A DNA stretch of 44,739 nt. Origin: Verrucomicrobia bacterium 12-59-8. Its GTDB lineage: Bacteria > Verrucomicrobiota > Verrucomicrobiae > Verrucomicrobiales > Verrucomicrobiaceae. Below the pieces are notes generated by a model. The model was given only the letters and a program-made list of their open reading frames with translations, was not told where the DNA came from and made no database searches. The stretch covers positions 3,885 to 48,623 of the forward strand of contig NCCR01000013.1 in NCBI GenBank assembly GCA_002279765.1, read 5' to 3'. How positions within the stretch are numbered: the first letter of the stretch is position 1; every line of letters begins with the position of its first letter. The position numbers were made by a program, and so were the translations under genes. Shown here in pieces: positions 7,263-15,066 of this stretch.

Positions 7263-8717
7263 CTAGGCCAGCATCTTGTGCAGGACCTTGCCGTGCACGT
7301 CGGTGAGGCGGAAGTCGCGGCCTTGGAATTTGAAGGTGAGTTTTTCGTGCTCCAGACCGAGGAGATGCAGGATGGTGGCGTGCAGATCATGCACGTGGGC
7401 GGGATCTTCAGCGACGCCGAAGCCGAGTTCGTCGGTCTTGCCGAGGGTTTGTCCCGCTTTCACGCCGCCACCGGCGAACCACATGGTGAAGGCGTCGATG
7501 TGGTGATTGCGGCCGGTCTTATCGCGGTTCTCGCCCATGGGGGTGCGGCCAAATTCGCCGCCCCAGATGACGAGGGTTTCCTCCAGTAGGCCGCGTGATT
7601 TCAGATCGCGAATCAGCGCGGCACAGGCTTGATCGACATCTTTGACGACTTTGGGGAAATCATCTTCCAGCGTCTCGCCTTTGCCGCCGTGGTTGTCCCA
7701 ACTGGTGTGGTAGAGCTGCACGAAGCGGGTGCCGCGCTCGACGAGACGGCGTGCTAGCAGGCAGTTGCGTGCGAAGGAGGGCTGGGAGGGATCGACGCCG
7801 TAAAGATCGAGGGTGGCTTTGGATTCGCCACGCAGGTCGATCAGCTCCGGGGCGCTGCTCTGCATGCGCCAGGCCATCTCGTAGGCGTTGATGCGTGTTT
7901 GGATCTCGTCATCGCCAGTTTCAACGAGGCGGGAAAGATTGAGTTCGCGTGCGGTGTCGATGACGCGTCGTTGGCTGGCGGCGCTGTATTCCGCCGGGGT
8001 GGAGAGGTTCAATATGGGTTCGCCGGTGCCACGCAATGGCACCCCCTGGTAGGTGGTCGGCAGGAAGCCACTGCCCCACAGCACGGCACCGCCACGAGGG
8101 CCGCGCGGGCCGCTTTGCAGGACGACGAAGCCCGGCAGATCGCTCGATTCACTGCCGATGCCGTAGGTGACCCAGGAGCCCATCGACGGCCGCCCGAACT
8201 GGCCGCTGCCCGTGTTCATGAACAGCTTGGCGGGGGCGTGATTAAACAGCTCCGTTTTGCAGGTGGTGACGATGCTGATGTCATCCACGACGCCCTGCAT
8301 GTAGGGCAGCATGTCGCTGACCCAGGCACCGCTCTGGCCGCGCTGCTGGAACTCGCGGCGGGTGCCGAGAAGCTTGAAGCCGTTGCTAGTGCCCATGAAG
8401 GCAAAGCGCTTGCCCTCGATGTAGCTCTGCGGAATCGGCTGGCCGTTCAATTCAACGAGCTTCGGCTTGTAATCGAACAGCTCAAGCTGCGACGGCCCGC
8501 CAGCCATGAACAGGTAGATCACGTTCTTGGCGCGGGGCGTGACGTCCGCCTTTTTCATCACCCCCGGTCCTGCCGCAGCAGCCGCGCTCGCCGCATGCAG
8601 TCCACGTTCCGCCATCAACGATGCCAGCGCCACGGAGCCGATGCCCATGCCGCACTGGCTGAAGAAATGGCGGCGCGTGGTGTCGCGGAGCTGGCTGTCG
8701 TGCTGAGAAATCATCAA
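7263..8717 (-). CDS. DUF1501 (sulfatase-fold) protein with Tat signal
   Basis: 484 residues. The N-terminus carries a twin-arginine signal ('TTRRHFFSQCGMGIGSVAL') followed by an Ala-rich cleavage region. The body shows DUF1501 landmarks: 'VIYLFMAGGPSQLELFDYKP', 'LLARRLVERGTRFVQLYH', 'WDNHGG', 'VIWGGEFGRTPM', 'GRNHH' and a C-terminal 'HDLHATILHLLGLEHEKLTF'. The family adopts an alkaline-phosphatase/sulfatase-like fold and abounds in Verrucomicrobiota and Planctomycetota, where it is usually next to a PSD1/DUF1553 cytochrome-like gene. No such partner is present here; the upstream neighbour is the hicB antitoxin. The substrate is unknown. Exported, full length, no frameshift. Confidence 0.9.
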   Translation of the reverse strand: MMISQHDSQLRDTTRRHFFSQCGMGIGSVALASLMAERGLHAASAAAAAGPGVMKKADVTPRAKNVIYLFMAGGPSQLELFDYKPKLVELNGQPIPQSYIEGKRFAFMGTSNGFKLLGTRREFQQRGQSGAWVSDMLPYMQGVVDDISIVTTCKTELFNHAPAKLFMNTGSGQFGRPSMGSWVTYGIGSESSDLPGFVVLQSGPRGPRGGAVLWGSGFLPTTYQGVPLRGTGEPILNLSTPAEYSAASQRRVIDTARELNLSRLVETGDDEIQTRINAYEMAWRMQSSAPELIDLRGESKATLDLYGVDPSQPSFARNCLLARRLVERGTRFVQLYHTSWDNHGGKGETLEDDFPKVVKDVDQACAALIRDLKSRGLLEETLVIWGGEFGRTPMGENRDKTGRNHHIDAFTMWFAGGGVKAGQTLGKTDELGFGVAEDPAHVHDLHATILHLLGLEHEKLTFKFQGRDFRLTDVHGKVLHKMLA

Positions 8718-8751
8718 GCGAGCTTACGCAGGCGGCAGGGCGGATGTTTCA

Positions 8752-8976
8752 TCAAGCCCCCAGCGCATAGATCGCCGGACGGTAGCGCGGCTTTGGCACC
8801 GGCTTCTTGTGCTTTTTCACCGCAGCGAGCCAGGCCGTCTTTGCTATGAGAACTTCTTTGAGCGCTGTCTGTGGTGTTACCCCAAAGGCAGCACACGATT
8901 TTAAATCCGGCACATCAGCGATGTAGCCACCGTCCTCGGCGCTGAAAAAGAGATTGATGTGGTAGTCCGCTTTCAT
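8752..8976 (-). CDS. HicB-family antitoxin-like protein
   Basis: 74 residues from ATG 8976 (a GTG at 8979 is also in frame). The sequence 'YHINLFFSAEDGGYIADVPDLKSCAAFG' is the HicB partial RNase-H-like fold, in which the 'GGYIADVPDL' turn is diagnostic. It is followed by a helix and a basic, Pro-rich tail ('KKHKKPVPKPRYRP'). Its ATG overlaps the TGA stop of the upstream hicA-like gene by one base (TGATG), the usual toxin-first hicAB arrangement. The hicA partner contains a premature stop, so this gene may persist without a functional toxin. HicB proteins neutralise HicA mRNA interferase and may repress the operon. Confidence 0.75.
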   Translation of the reverse strand: MKADYHINLFFSAEDGGYIADVPDLKSCAAFGVTPQTALKEVLIAKTAWLAAVKKHKKPVPKPRYRPAIYALGA

Positions 8977-9224
8977 CACTCAATCATCGTAAGCTGAAAC
9001 TCCTCAATGTCGCGCAAGAACTGCTTTACCTGATATGGTTTGGCCTTGCCGGAGGCATTTTGCAGATTAAGCGGCCTTGTGGTTTTAGGATTCACGAAAA
9101 TGTGATGACTGCCGCTGACGCGATCCAGATGTTAGCCAAAGGCAACTGCGAGCTTACAAAGATCGGCAAACCGCACATTCTGCGGCGCATTCATGGACTT
9201 ATGGAGCAGTTTGCGGAGCTTCAT
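8976..9224 (-). pseudogene. HicA-family toxin with in-frame nonsense codon
   Basis: Reading from ATG 9224 gives 'MKLRKLLHKSMNAPQNVRF', then 'ADLCKLAVAFG', and then TAA at 9134-9132 (codon 31). It resumes in the same frame with 'HLDRVSGSHHIFVNP' and 'NASGKAKPYQVKQFLRDIEE', ending at TGA 8978-8976. Together these form one complete HicA-type double-stranded-RNA-binding-like domain, with the catalytic His region 'GSHHIF' after the stop. Intact relatives have an aromatic residue plus Arg/His at the break ('AFGF.LDR'), so a single change such as TAT to TAA would suffice. The start is 15 bp downstream of the MurQ-like gene stop, which suggests read-through transcription. The product should be a 30-residue fragment unless the stop is suppressed. 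Confidence 0.72.
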
Positions 9225-9239
9225 AGAAACGCCCTGTTA

Positions 9240-10769
9240 CTACACATTCACCCCCAGCGCCGCCAGCGTCTTCAGCACGATGGGCTCACCGGGCTGGAGT
9301 TTGTCACGTTCGGCAAACAGCAGGCGCGTCACTTTTTCATAGCCCGGGAGTTTGCCGGTGCGGCGCTGGGCAAGGAGGCGGACGTAGCGGACGGCGCGGT
9401 CGATGAGCTTGTTGTTGCTGGGCTTCACGTAGGTCATGAGGTTGTCGAGGTAGCGGCCGAGACGGCCCATGACGAGGGTGGAGTGGATGTTGATCAGCAG
9501 CTTGAGCAGCAGGTGGGCATGGAATTCGTGGATGCCGGTCAGATCGATCTGGTGCTTTAGGCCATCGAACTCCCAAACCAGCTCCCCTGCCCCGCCGTCG
9601 ATGTGAAATTGCAGATGCTCGGCCTGCTGCGTGCGGATTTGACGGCGTGCGGAGAGTTGTGCAGAGAAATCATAGGACGCCAGGACCTCGGCTCCGGCGA
9701 CGTGGCGCACGTCCGGCCATTCCAGGGTGCGTGGCTCGCGGTGCAGCAGTGTCTGCCATGCGGCATGAGCGCCGGGCTGCTCCGGCATGAGGAAATGGCA
9801 CCAGGAGGCCGGGGCGGCGGGATCATCCTGTTTTTCAAACGGCACGAGGCTGAAGGTCGGCGCACGTTCGGTGGTATCGGTGACGACGGTGATGCCAAAT
9901 CGTGCGCTGGAATAGAGCACATAGGCTCCGCGCTCATACACCGCAGCCTCATGCTCGATGAAGGGCACGAGAAATTGACCGTCGCAGTGGGCGACGTGCC
10001 GCAGCAGTTGCAACACTTCACCAGGCGCGTTTTCAGGATCGTGCTGATGCAGGAAGGCAAAGCCGATGGCGGCCATGAGCACGGTGCTGGCCTGCAAACG
10101 AGTGCTGCCTGAGACCGCCATGGCACCCACGGAGAGGTTCAGCTTATGGATAGCGGGATTTTCGATCACGCGTTTGGAGCGCGCGGCGGCCTTGATCAAC
10201 TGCTCATCGGGATTGCAATAGAGAAACCAGGGGGGATTGGCAGAGATCTCCGCAGCGCGCTCGGCAGCGCCGATGACAAAGGGCGTCTCCCCGCCTTCGG
10301 TGGTGGCGATGAGCAGGTCGCCGGCGGCAAAGCCCAGCTCTTCGAGCTGCCGCGCGCCGTATTCGGGATGATCCTCGAAGGTTTCGATGGCCTTGATCAA
10401 GGCGAGATCCCCGCCAGCCATGAAGGCGACGACGCGCTCCGGATCAGTCACAGGCAGGACACCCATGCGACAGAACACTTCGATGCTCAACGAAAGCCGC
10501 CCGGTGGCACCGCAGCCGCAGAGAAATACCCGGTGTCCGGCGGTCAAGGTGGCGGCGATGGCGCGGGCGAGGTCTGCGAGTGGAGCCGATTTCGCTGCAA
10601 ACTGCCGCAGCGCGAGCACATCCACCTGGTGCATGAGCTTGACCGCCTCCCCCACATCCGCATGCGCCATTTGCGAAAGGGAGGTGGTGAAGGGATGCTG
10701 CGATTCCGTGTCAAGCGCGCCAAGCTGATAGTCAGTGGCGACCTTGAGGAATTCATCGGCGGCATTCAT
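9240..10769 (-). CDS. MurQ/glucokinase-regulatory-protein-like SIS-domain protein
   Basis: 509 residues from ATG 10769 ('MNAADEFLKVATDYQLG'); the frame is open further 5' but without conserved sequence. The N-terminal 'LDTESQHPFTTSLSQM' resembles the MurQ start (TE.RNP.T..L). A first SIS domain follows with 'HRVFLCGCGATGRLSLSIE' (sugar-phosphate loop, compare GAGTSGRLG) and 'TEGGETPFV'. The C-terminal part has 'LGRYLDNLMTYVKPSNNKLIDRAVRYV', matching MurQ's 'N.M.....N.KL..RA'. At about 510 residues it is much longer than MurQ (about 300) and closer to eukaryotic GKRP, suggesting two SIS lobes. Activity may be MurNAc-6-phosphate etherase-like or sugar-phosphate sensing; the sequence does not decide. 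hicA lies 15 bp downstream. Confidence 0.75.
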   Translation of the reverse strand: MNAADEFLKVATDYQLGALDTESQHPFTTSLSQMAHADVGEAVKLMHQVDVLALRQFAAKSAPLADLARAIAATLTAGHRVFLCGCGATGRLSLSIEVFCRMGVLPVTDPERVVAFMAGGDLALIKAIETFEDHPEYGARQLEELGFAAGDLLIATTEGGETPFVIGAAERAAEISANPPWFLYCNPDEQLIKAAARSKRVIENPAIHKLNLSVGAMAVSGSTRLQASTVLMAAIGFAFLHQHDPENAPGEVLQLLRHVAHCDGQFLVPFIEHEAAVYERGAYVLYSSARFGITVVTDTTERAPTFSLVPFEKQDDPAAPASWCHFLMPEQPGAHAAWQTLLHREPRTLEWPDVRHVAGAEVLASYDFSAQLSARRQIRTQQAEHLQFHIDGGAGELVWEFDGLKHQIDLTGIHEFHAHLLLKLLINIHSTLVMGRLGRYLDNLMTYVKPSNNKLIDRAVRYVRLLAQRRTGKLPGYEKVTRLLFAERDKLQPGEPIVLKTLAALGVNV

Positions 10770-10858
10770 TCTATAGAGGGTTCGACTGACGCGGCGGAAA
10801 GGATGTTCACATGTGACTGTTTCCCATCTTGCACGATGCACGGCGCGTTTCACTATGC

Positions 10859-11890
10859 ATGCAAACTCGCATGATGGAATTCGCAATGTTCAGGCTGCCC
10901 GACGGGCGGGCATGGCTGGGAGAAGGCCCCTTCACCGCGCTGGCCTCCGCGCCAGCTGCGGGTGGGGCGTTCTATATCAATGACTTTGATCTGCAGGACC
11001 CCAAACCCTGGAAAGTGCCTGCGCGGCTGCATGAAATCACCGCCGGGAGTCTGGCGGAGACGATCCTCCTCAATGGCGCGCAAAAGCCTCAGATTCAATG
11101 GGCCAAGCCTGCCACGGAGTGGTTCAAGATGGCCTTCCGCCGCATTCGCCGCGAGGTGCAGGCCAAGCGCCTGGAAAAAATGGTGCCAGTGCTTACCGAG
11201 TCCGGCACGCTGACCGCCGGCGACCCGCGACGGCTGCTCGACGCGATCATGCAAGCTCCTGAGAACATGTGGGGCTATGCGCATGTCAAAGAAGACGGCG
11301 GCTTCCTCGGTGCCACGCCTGAGCTGCTTTTCAAGGTGCAGGCGCAGCAACTGGAGACGATGGCGCTGGCCGGCACGGCCAAGCCGGGCAATCAGGACGC
11401 GTTTCTGACGGATGTGAAGGAGATCGAGGAGCATGAAATCGTGGTGCGCTACCTCACGCAGCAGTTGGAGGCGCTCGGGGTCGTCACGCGCGAGCCACGT
11501 GCGTTGTGCCAAACTTCCGGTCTGGTGCATTTTCAATCCAAACTGAGCGTGCAACTGAACGCCGCCGCTGATCCGGCGCAACTGGTGCCGCTGCTGCACC
11601 CCACACCCGCGGTCGGCTGCCTGCCGCGCGATGCGGAGGCCTTGGAGAAGCTGCGCGAGTACCGTCAGCAACTGAAGGTGCCGGGATTTTTCGGGGCACC
11701 GTTTGGCTTTGCTGAAGCGGACGGCACCACGCACATCGTCGTCTCTATTCGCGGCATCTGCTGGGAGGGCAATCAGATCAGCCTGCCCTCCGGCTGCGGC
11801 ATCGTAGGGGGCAGCGCCTTCGATCACGAATGGCGCGAACTGCGCCTCAAGCGCGAGGCCGTGCTGCGCCTGCTGGCACTTCAATCATGA
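10859..11890 (+). CDS. menF: Isochorismate synthase (MenF-type chorismate-binding enzyme)
   Basis: 343 residues from ATG 10859; ATGs at 10871 and 10886 are alternatives, and no strong ribosome binding site decides. The chorismate-binding fold is shown by 'FLGATPELLFKV', 'METMALAGTAKPG' (written here 'LETMALAGTA'), 'EIEEHEIVVRYL' (catalytic Glu and His), 'HPTPAVGCLPRDAE', 'FFGAPFGF' and 'SGCGIVGGS'. These match isochorismate synthases rather than anthranilate or PABA synthases. It converts chorismate to isochorismate, the first committed step of the classical menaquinone pathway. The stop overlaps the menD start (ATGA, 11887-11890), indicating coupling. The N-terminal domain is somewhat short compared with E. 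coli MenF (431 residues). Confidence 0.85.
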   Translation: MQTRMMEFAMFRLPDGRAWLGEGPFTALASAPAAGGAFYINDFDLQDPKPWKVPARLHEITAGSLAETILLNGAQKPQIQWAKPATEWFKMAFRRIRREVQAKRLEKMVPVLTESGTLTAGDPRRLLDAIMQAPENMWGYAHVKEDGGFLGATPELLFKVQAQQLETMALAGTAKPGNQDAFLTDVKEIEEHEIVVRYLTQQLEALGVVTREPRALCQTSGLVHFQSKLSVQLNAAADPAQLVPLLHPTPAVGCLPRDAEALEKLREYRQQLKVPGFFGAPFGFAEADGTTHIVVSIRGICWEGNQISLPSGCGIVGGSAFDHEWRELRLKREAVLRLLALQS

Positions 11891-13419
11891 CGCAGACGCA
11901 GCTCATTCAACAAACCCTGCACACAATCGCCTACCTTGGGGTACGCGAGGTCTGTGTCGCCGCCGGTGCGCGCAATGCGCCGCTGGTCTCCGCGCTGCTG
12001 GCCAGCAGTGGCATCAAGATTTGGAATTTCTTTGAAGAGCGCAGCGCGGCCTACTTTGCGCTGGGCCGCATCATGGCCGAGCGCCAGCCGGTGGCGGTGG
12101 TGACGACTTCCGGCACGGCGGCGGCAGAGCTCCTACCTGCCACGATCGAAGCGCATTATCAAAATCTGCCGCTGGTGCTGGTGACGGCGGACCGGCCAAA
12201 AAGCTACCGTGGCAGCGGGGCACCGCAGGCCATCGAGCAGGCCGGATTGTTTGGCGTTTATGCGACTATCGTGGGCGACTGGGATGCCACCGATGAATCC
12301 CACGAAGGCCACTGCTCGGACGGGCCAATGCACCTCAACGTGTGCCTGGATGAACCGCTGGAGACGAACGTGCCCGGCGTGGATTTTTCCGCCGCACCGC
12401 CGCCTCCGGCATCCGAGGAAGGGCCCATCGGCACCCTGCAATGTGATCTGGTGGTGGCAGCAGGCATGCACCCCAAAGACGCGGCTCAGGCCGCCGCGCT
12501 GCTGGCCCGGCTAGGCGCGCCCATCGTGGCTGAAGCCACGGCGAATCTGCATGGTTTCCCTGAGCTGCAGCCGCTGCTGATTCCCGGCGGAGAGCGGGCG
12601 CTGCAGTCCGCGCGCCCGGCGCATGTGCTGCGCCTCGGCGCAGTGCCCTCATGGCGGTGGTGGCGGGATCTGGAGGCGCAGCCGAAGATCAAGGTCACCA
12701 ACCTCTCCCGCGCCGGCTTCAGCGGACTTGCACGGACGGAGAATGTCGAAACGCTGGCCTGGGAGAATATTCGCAGCACCGAATTTGCCCGCGTCGATCC
12801 GCCCTGCGGCATTCTGCGTTTTGAGCCCGACTTTGAAAAATTCCCCGAGTCCGAACCGGCCTGGGTGCGCAGCATCCTGAACGCCATTCCGGCAGGTTCG
12901 CGGGTGTTTCTGGGCAACAGCCTGCCGATTCGCGAATTCAATCTGGCGCTGCAGACGACAAAGCCGGGCGTGGAATTTTTTGCCAACCGGGGAGCCAACG
13001 GCATCGACGGCCTGGTTTCGACCTTTCTCGGCACCAGCGCGGTACATGCCGGTGAATGCTGGCTGATCCTCGGGGATCTGAGCGCGCTGTATGATCTCGC
13101 CGCGCCGTGGGTCATCGCGCAGATGGAGCATCCGCGGCTGCGCATCGTGGTGATCAACAATGGCGGCGGCAAAATCTTCTCCCGCGTAGCCAGCATGCGC
13201 GCCCTGCCCGAGGCCGCACGCAGCGTGATCGAAAACCGTCACGCGCTAAGCTTTGAACCGTGGGCGCAGATGTGGGGCATGGAGTACCTGCTGACCGATG
13301 ATGCGAACGATCTCGAAGACCTGCTGGCCATGCCGATGGTGATCGAAATCCGCCCCGATCCGCTGCAAACGGAAGCGTTTTGGAAGGACTGGCAGCGGCC
13401 GGTGATCAGGCCACGATGA
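11887..13419 (+). CDS. menD: 2-succinyl-5-enolpyruvyl-6-hydroxy-3-cyclohexene-1-carboxylate synthase MenD
   Basis: 510 residues, ATG 11887 overlapping the menF stop. ThDP-dependent enzyme. 'GVREVCVAAGARNAPL' is the MenD N-terminus (GSRS/GARN motif), 'EERSAAYFALGRI' supplies the ThDP-activating Glu, and 'TTSGTAAAELLPA' is the PYR-domain loop. In the PP domain, 'ANRGANGIDGLVSTFLG', 'LILGDLSALYDL' (GD....N-like metal site) and 'VINNGGGKIF' are diagnostic. It joins 2-oxoglutarate and isochorismate to SEPHCHC in menaquinone synthesis. The other men genes are not in the window. The 3' end overlaps the convergent dhaL gene by 14 bp. Confidence 0.93.
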   Translation: MTQTQLIQQTLHTIAYLGVREVCVAAGARNAPLVSALLASSGIKIWNFFEERSAAYFALGRIMAERQPVAVVTTSGTAAAELLPATIEAHYQNLPLVLVTADRPKSYRGSGAPQAIEQAGLFGVYATIVGDWDATDESHEGHCSDGPMHLNVCLDEPLETNVPGVDFSAAPPPPASEEGPIGTLQCDLVVAAGMHPKDAAQAAALLARLGAPIVAEATANLHGFPELQPLLIPGGERALQSARPAHVLRLGAVPSWRWWRDLEAQPKIKVTNLSRAGFSGLARTENVETLAWENIRSTEFARVDPPCGILRFEPDFEKFPESEPAWVRSILNAIPAGSRVFLGNSLPIREFNLALQTTKPGVEFFANRGANGIDGLVSTFLGTSAVHAGECWLILGDLSALYDLAAPWVIAQMEHPRLRIVVINNGGGKIFSRVASMRALPEAARSVIENRHALSFEPWAQMWGMEYLLTDDANDLEDLLAMPMVIEIRPDPLQTEAFWKDWQRPVIRPR

Positions 13420-14041
13420 AATCGCGGAAGGCAGTGAGGATCACCACCACGGAGCAGGCCCCGGCATCCGGGAAACCAATGCAGGCCTCGCCGAGGGTCT
13501 TGGCACGACCGAACTTGGCCACCATGGCTTTGCTGGCTTCCTTGCCCGCCTCGGTGGCGGCAGCTACGGCGGTGATGGCGTCGGGCAGAGACTGAGTGGC
13601 GACTTCAGCGGCTTTGGTGGCCGCAGGCTCCATGGCATCCACGCAGGTTTTGTCGCCGATGGCGGCACCACCGCGCTGCTTCACACCATCCACACCCGCC
13701 TGGAGGAAAGCGGCCAGTCCGGCGGCGTCGAAGGTTTCTTTGCCGTTGAGAGCTTTGCCGCCATTGCGGAAGAACGTGCCGAAGATGGCGCCGCTCGCGC
13801 CGCCCATGCTGCTCATCATCGCCATGCCCACGGTAGAGAAGGCTTTTTCGATGCTTTCGACATCGCCGGCATTGAGTTTTTCCGTGGCCGCACGCATGCC
13901 GCGCTCCATGCCCATGCCATGATCGCCATCTCCGAGATCACGATCCGCCTGGGACAGCATCGGCTCGGCGGCGATGATACGCTCGCAGGCGAGCAGGAGC
14001 ATGGCTTTGACTTCGTCTTTGGAAAGGTTGGCTTTGGACAT
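13406..14041 (-). CDS. dhaL: Dihydroxyacetone kinase subunit DhaL (ADP/ATP-binding)
   Basis: 211 residues. 'QADRDLGDGDHGMGMERGM' holds the Asp cluster that chelates the two Mg ions and nucleotide in DhaL (family D.E.GDGDHG). 'SSMGGASGAIFGTFF' is the phosphate-contacting loop and 'GGAAIGDKTCVDAM' the conserved GD.T..D segment. DhaL supplies the nucleotide site and DhaK the covalently held dihydroxyacetone. In most genomes dhaL directly follows dhaK; here dhaK lies about 5.7 kb upstream on the same strand (19750-20763), with unrelated genes between. Whether the phosphate donor is ATP or a PTS phosphocarrier (DhaM) cannot be told; no dhaM is visible. Confidence 0.92.
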   Translation of the reverse strand: MSKANLSKDEVKAMLLLACERIIAAEPMLSQADRDLGDGDHGMGMERGMRAATEKLNAGDVESIEKAFSTVGMAMMSSMGGASGAIFGTFFRNGGKALNGKETFDAAGLAAFLQAGVDGVKQRGGAAIGDKTCVDAMEPAATKAAEVATQSLPDAITAVAAATEAGKEASKAMVAKFGRAKTLGEACIGFPDAGACSVVVILTAFRDFIVA

Positions 14042-14106
14042 CGGACCGCGATTGTTGGCGCGCTGGCGGGGAAGTCAAATCACAACAGAGGCTCTGTGCG
14101 TGCTGG

Positions 14107-14232
14107 CTACACCTTGACCATCTCCAGCGTGACCCGCCTTCCAAGTGCCTTGTCAGCACGAGATAGGGTGCCTAGTGTGACGCTGGGATTCTCAGGATCA
14201 CAGATAAGATGCCAGGCATGAATGGCACTTAA
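14107..14232 (-). pseudogene. C-terminal remnant resembling an XRE/HigA-type antitoxin
   Basis: A short open stretch with no start codon reads 'WHLICDPENPSVTLGTLSRA' then 'DKALGRRVTLEMVKV' before a TAG at 14109-14107. The pattern D-x-x-NPS-x-TL-x-x-x-x-ALG-x-x-(V/L)-x-x-E resembles the C-terminus of HigA/XRE antitoxins. The frame is closed upstream by TAA at 14235-14233 and no helix-turn-helix is left. It is best described as a possible remnant in the dhaL upstream region; a chance frame cannot be excluded. Confidence 0.35.
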
Positions 14233-14283
14233 TTAAACCGCATTTTCGCTCCTTTGCGGCCTTGCCAGTCTCAGCCTTCTTGA

Positions 14284-14344
14284 GCCCTGAAAGGGCGGCG
14301 GAGTCAGCCCAGGGTCAGCCGAGCCTCAGCGAGGCGACCCTGGG
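14284..14344. repeat. REP-like double-hairpin repeat
   Basis: Two hairpins are nested in one element: GCCCT-N3-AGGGC (14284-14296), then CCCAGGGTC (14308-14316) pairing with GACCCTGGG (14336-14344) and enclosing GCCTC-AGC-GAGGC. A related copy with the same order of blocks ('CTGAAGGGC', then 'CAGCCCAGGG') lies at 34745-34785. It resembles short palindromic intergenic repeats that are abundant in Verrucomicrobiota. Confidence 0.55.
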
Positions 14345-15066
14345 TTGGCTGCACAAGACCGGGAAGCAAACCCAGCGCATTCTTAAAAACACCAAGCTCA
14401 CCAGCAGCGCCTGCATGGACCTCCGCCGCTTGCCCGTTGCTCCCAGAAGCCATCCAGCACTCGAAATCCACGAAGCCCTCCCTTATTAAATTGCCATTCA
14501 TGCCAGGCAGTTTGTAAAGCCTCGCCACCCAAACCACTGATTTTCAATAAACCTGAACTGCTGCACGCCGCTCGCTTTAGGCGCGCCAGAGAGTCCTAAC
14601 GGCAGGCTTAGGCAATCTTGTCCAGCACGCTGCGTTTAGACTAAACCACGCTGGAATCTGTTACGCCCTCAGTTCCAGCCGCCTCCTCTCGGTGGCCAAA
14701 TACCTAGCATCTATTTTTTGGCCTTTTTTAGCCGAACGTTTTTTCTTTGACTCCATTTAGTGACAAATGAGTTGGTTGTAGAATTCCATGCAGGCGCGAC
14801 TCATGGTGGATGAAAGACGCACGCTTTCGCTTTCAATCATCCTCTGATCTTCGGATCACACGGTGGCAATGTGATGACGTTTTCAATAGACGGTTCAAGA
14901 GTGCTGCTCCGGCACCCTCACCACATCCCGTGATTTACGTCAGGCTGGCAGTGCATCCCAAGCCAGCTCCTTCGATTGTGAGCAAAGCACTTCAAGCTGC
15001 AGCAACCACGAAGAAAAAAACCTCTCCAATCACCGGCAAGTAAAACTCATACACACATGACACATT
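14345..15066. other. Long non-coding spacer before the repeat-protein gene
   Basis: About 720 bp with no frame that shows recognisable protein features on either strand. Composition is more AT-rich than the flanks, including a T-rich run near 14715-14755. It may contain the promoter of the 976-residue gene, but no convincing -35/-10 pair was found. Confidence 0.5.

Noticed and set aside
10853..11884. 343-codon minus-strand frame opposite menF
   Set aside because: No recognisable motif. The plus strand encodes the conserved chorismate-binding fold and is coupled to menD.
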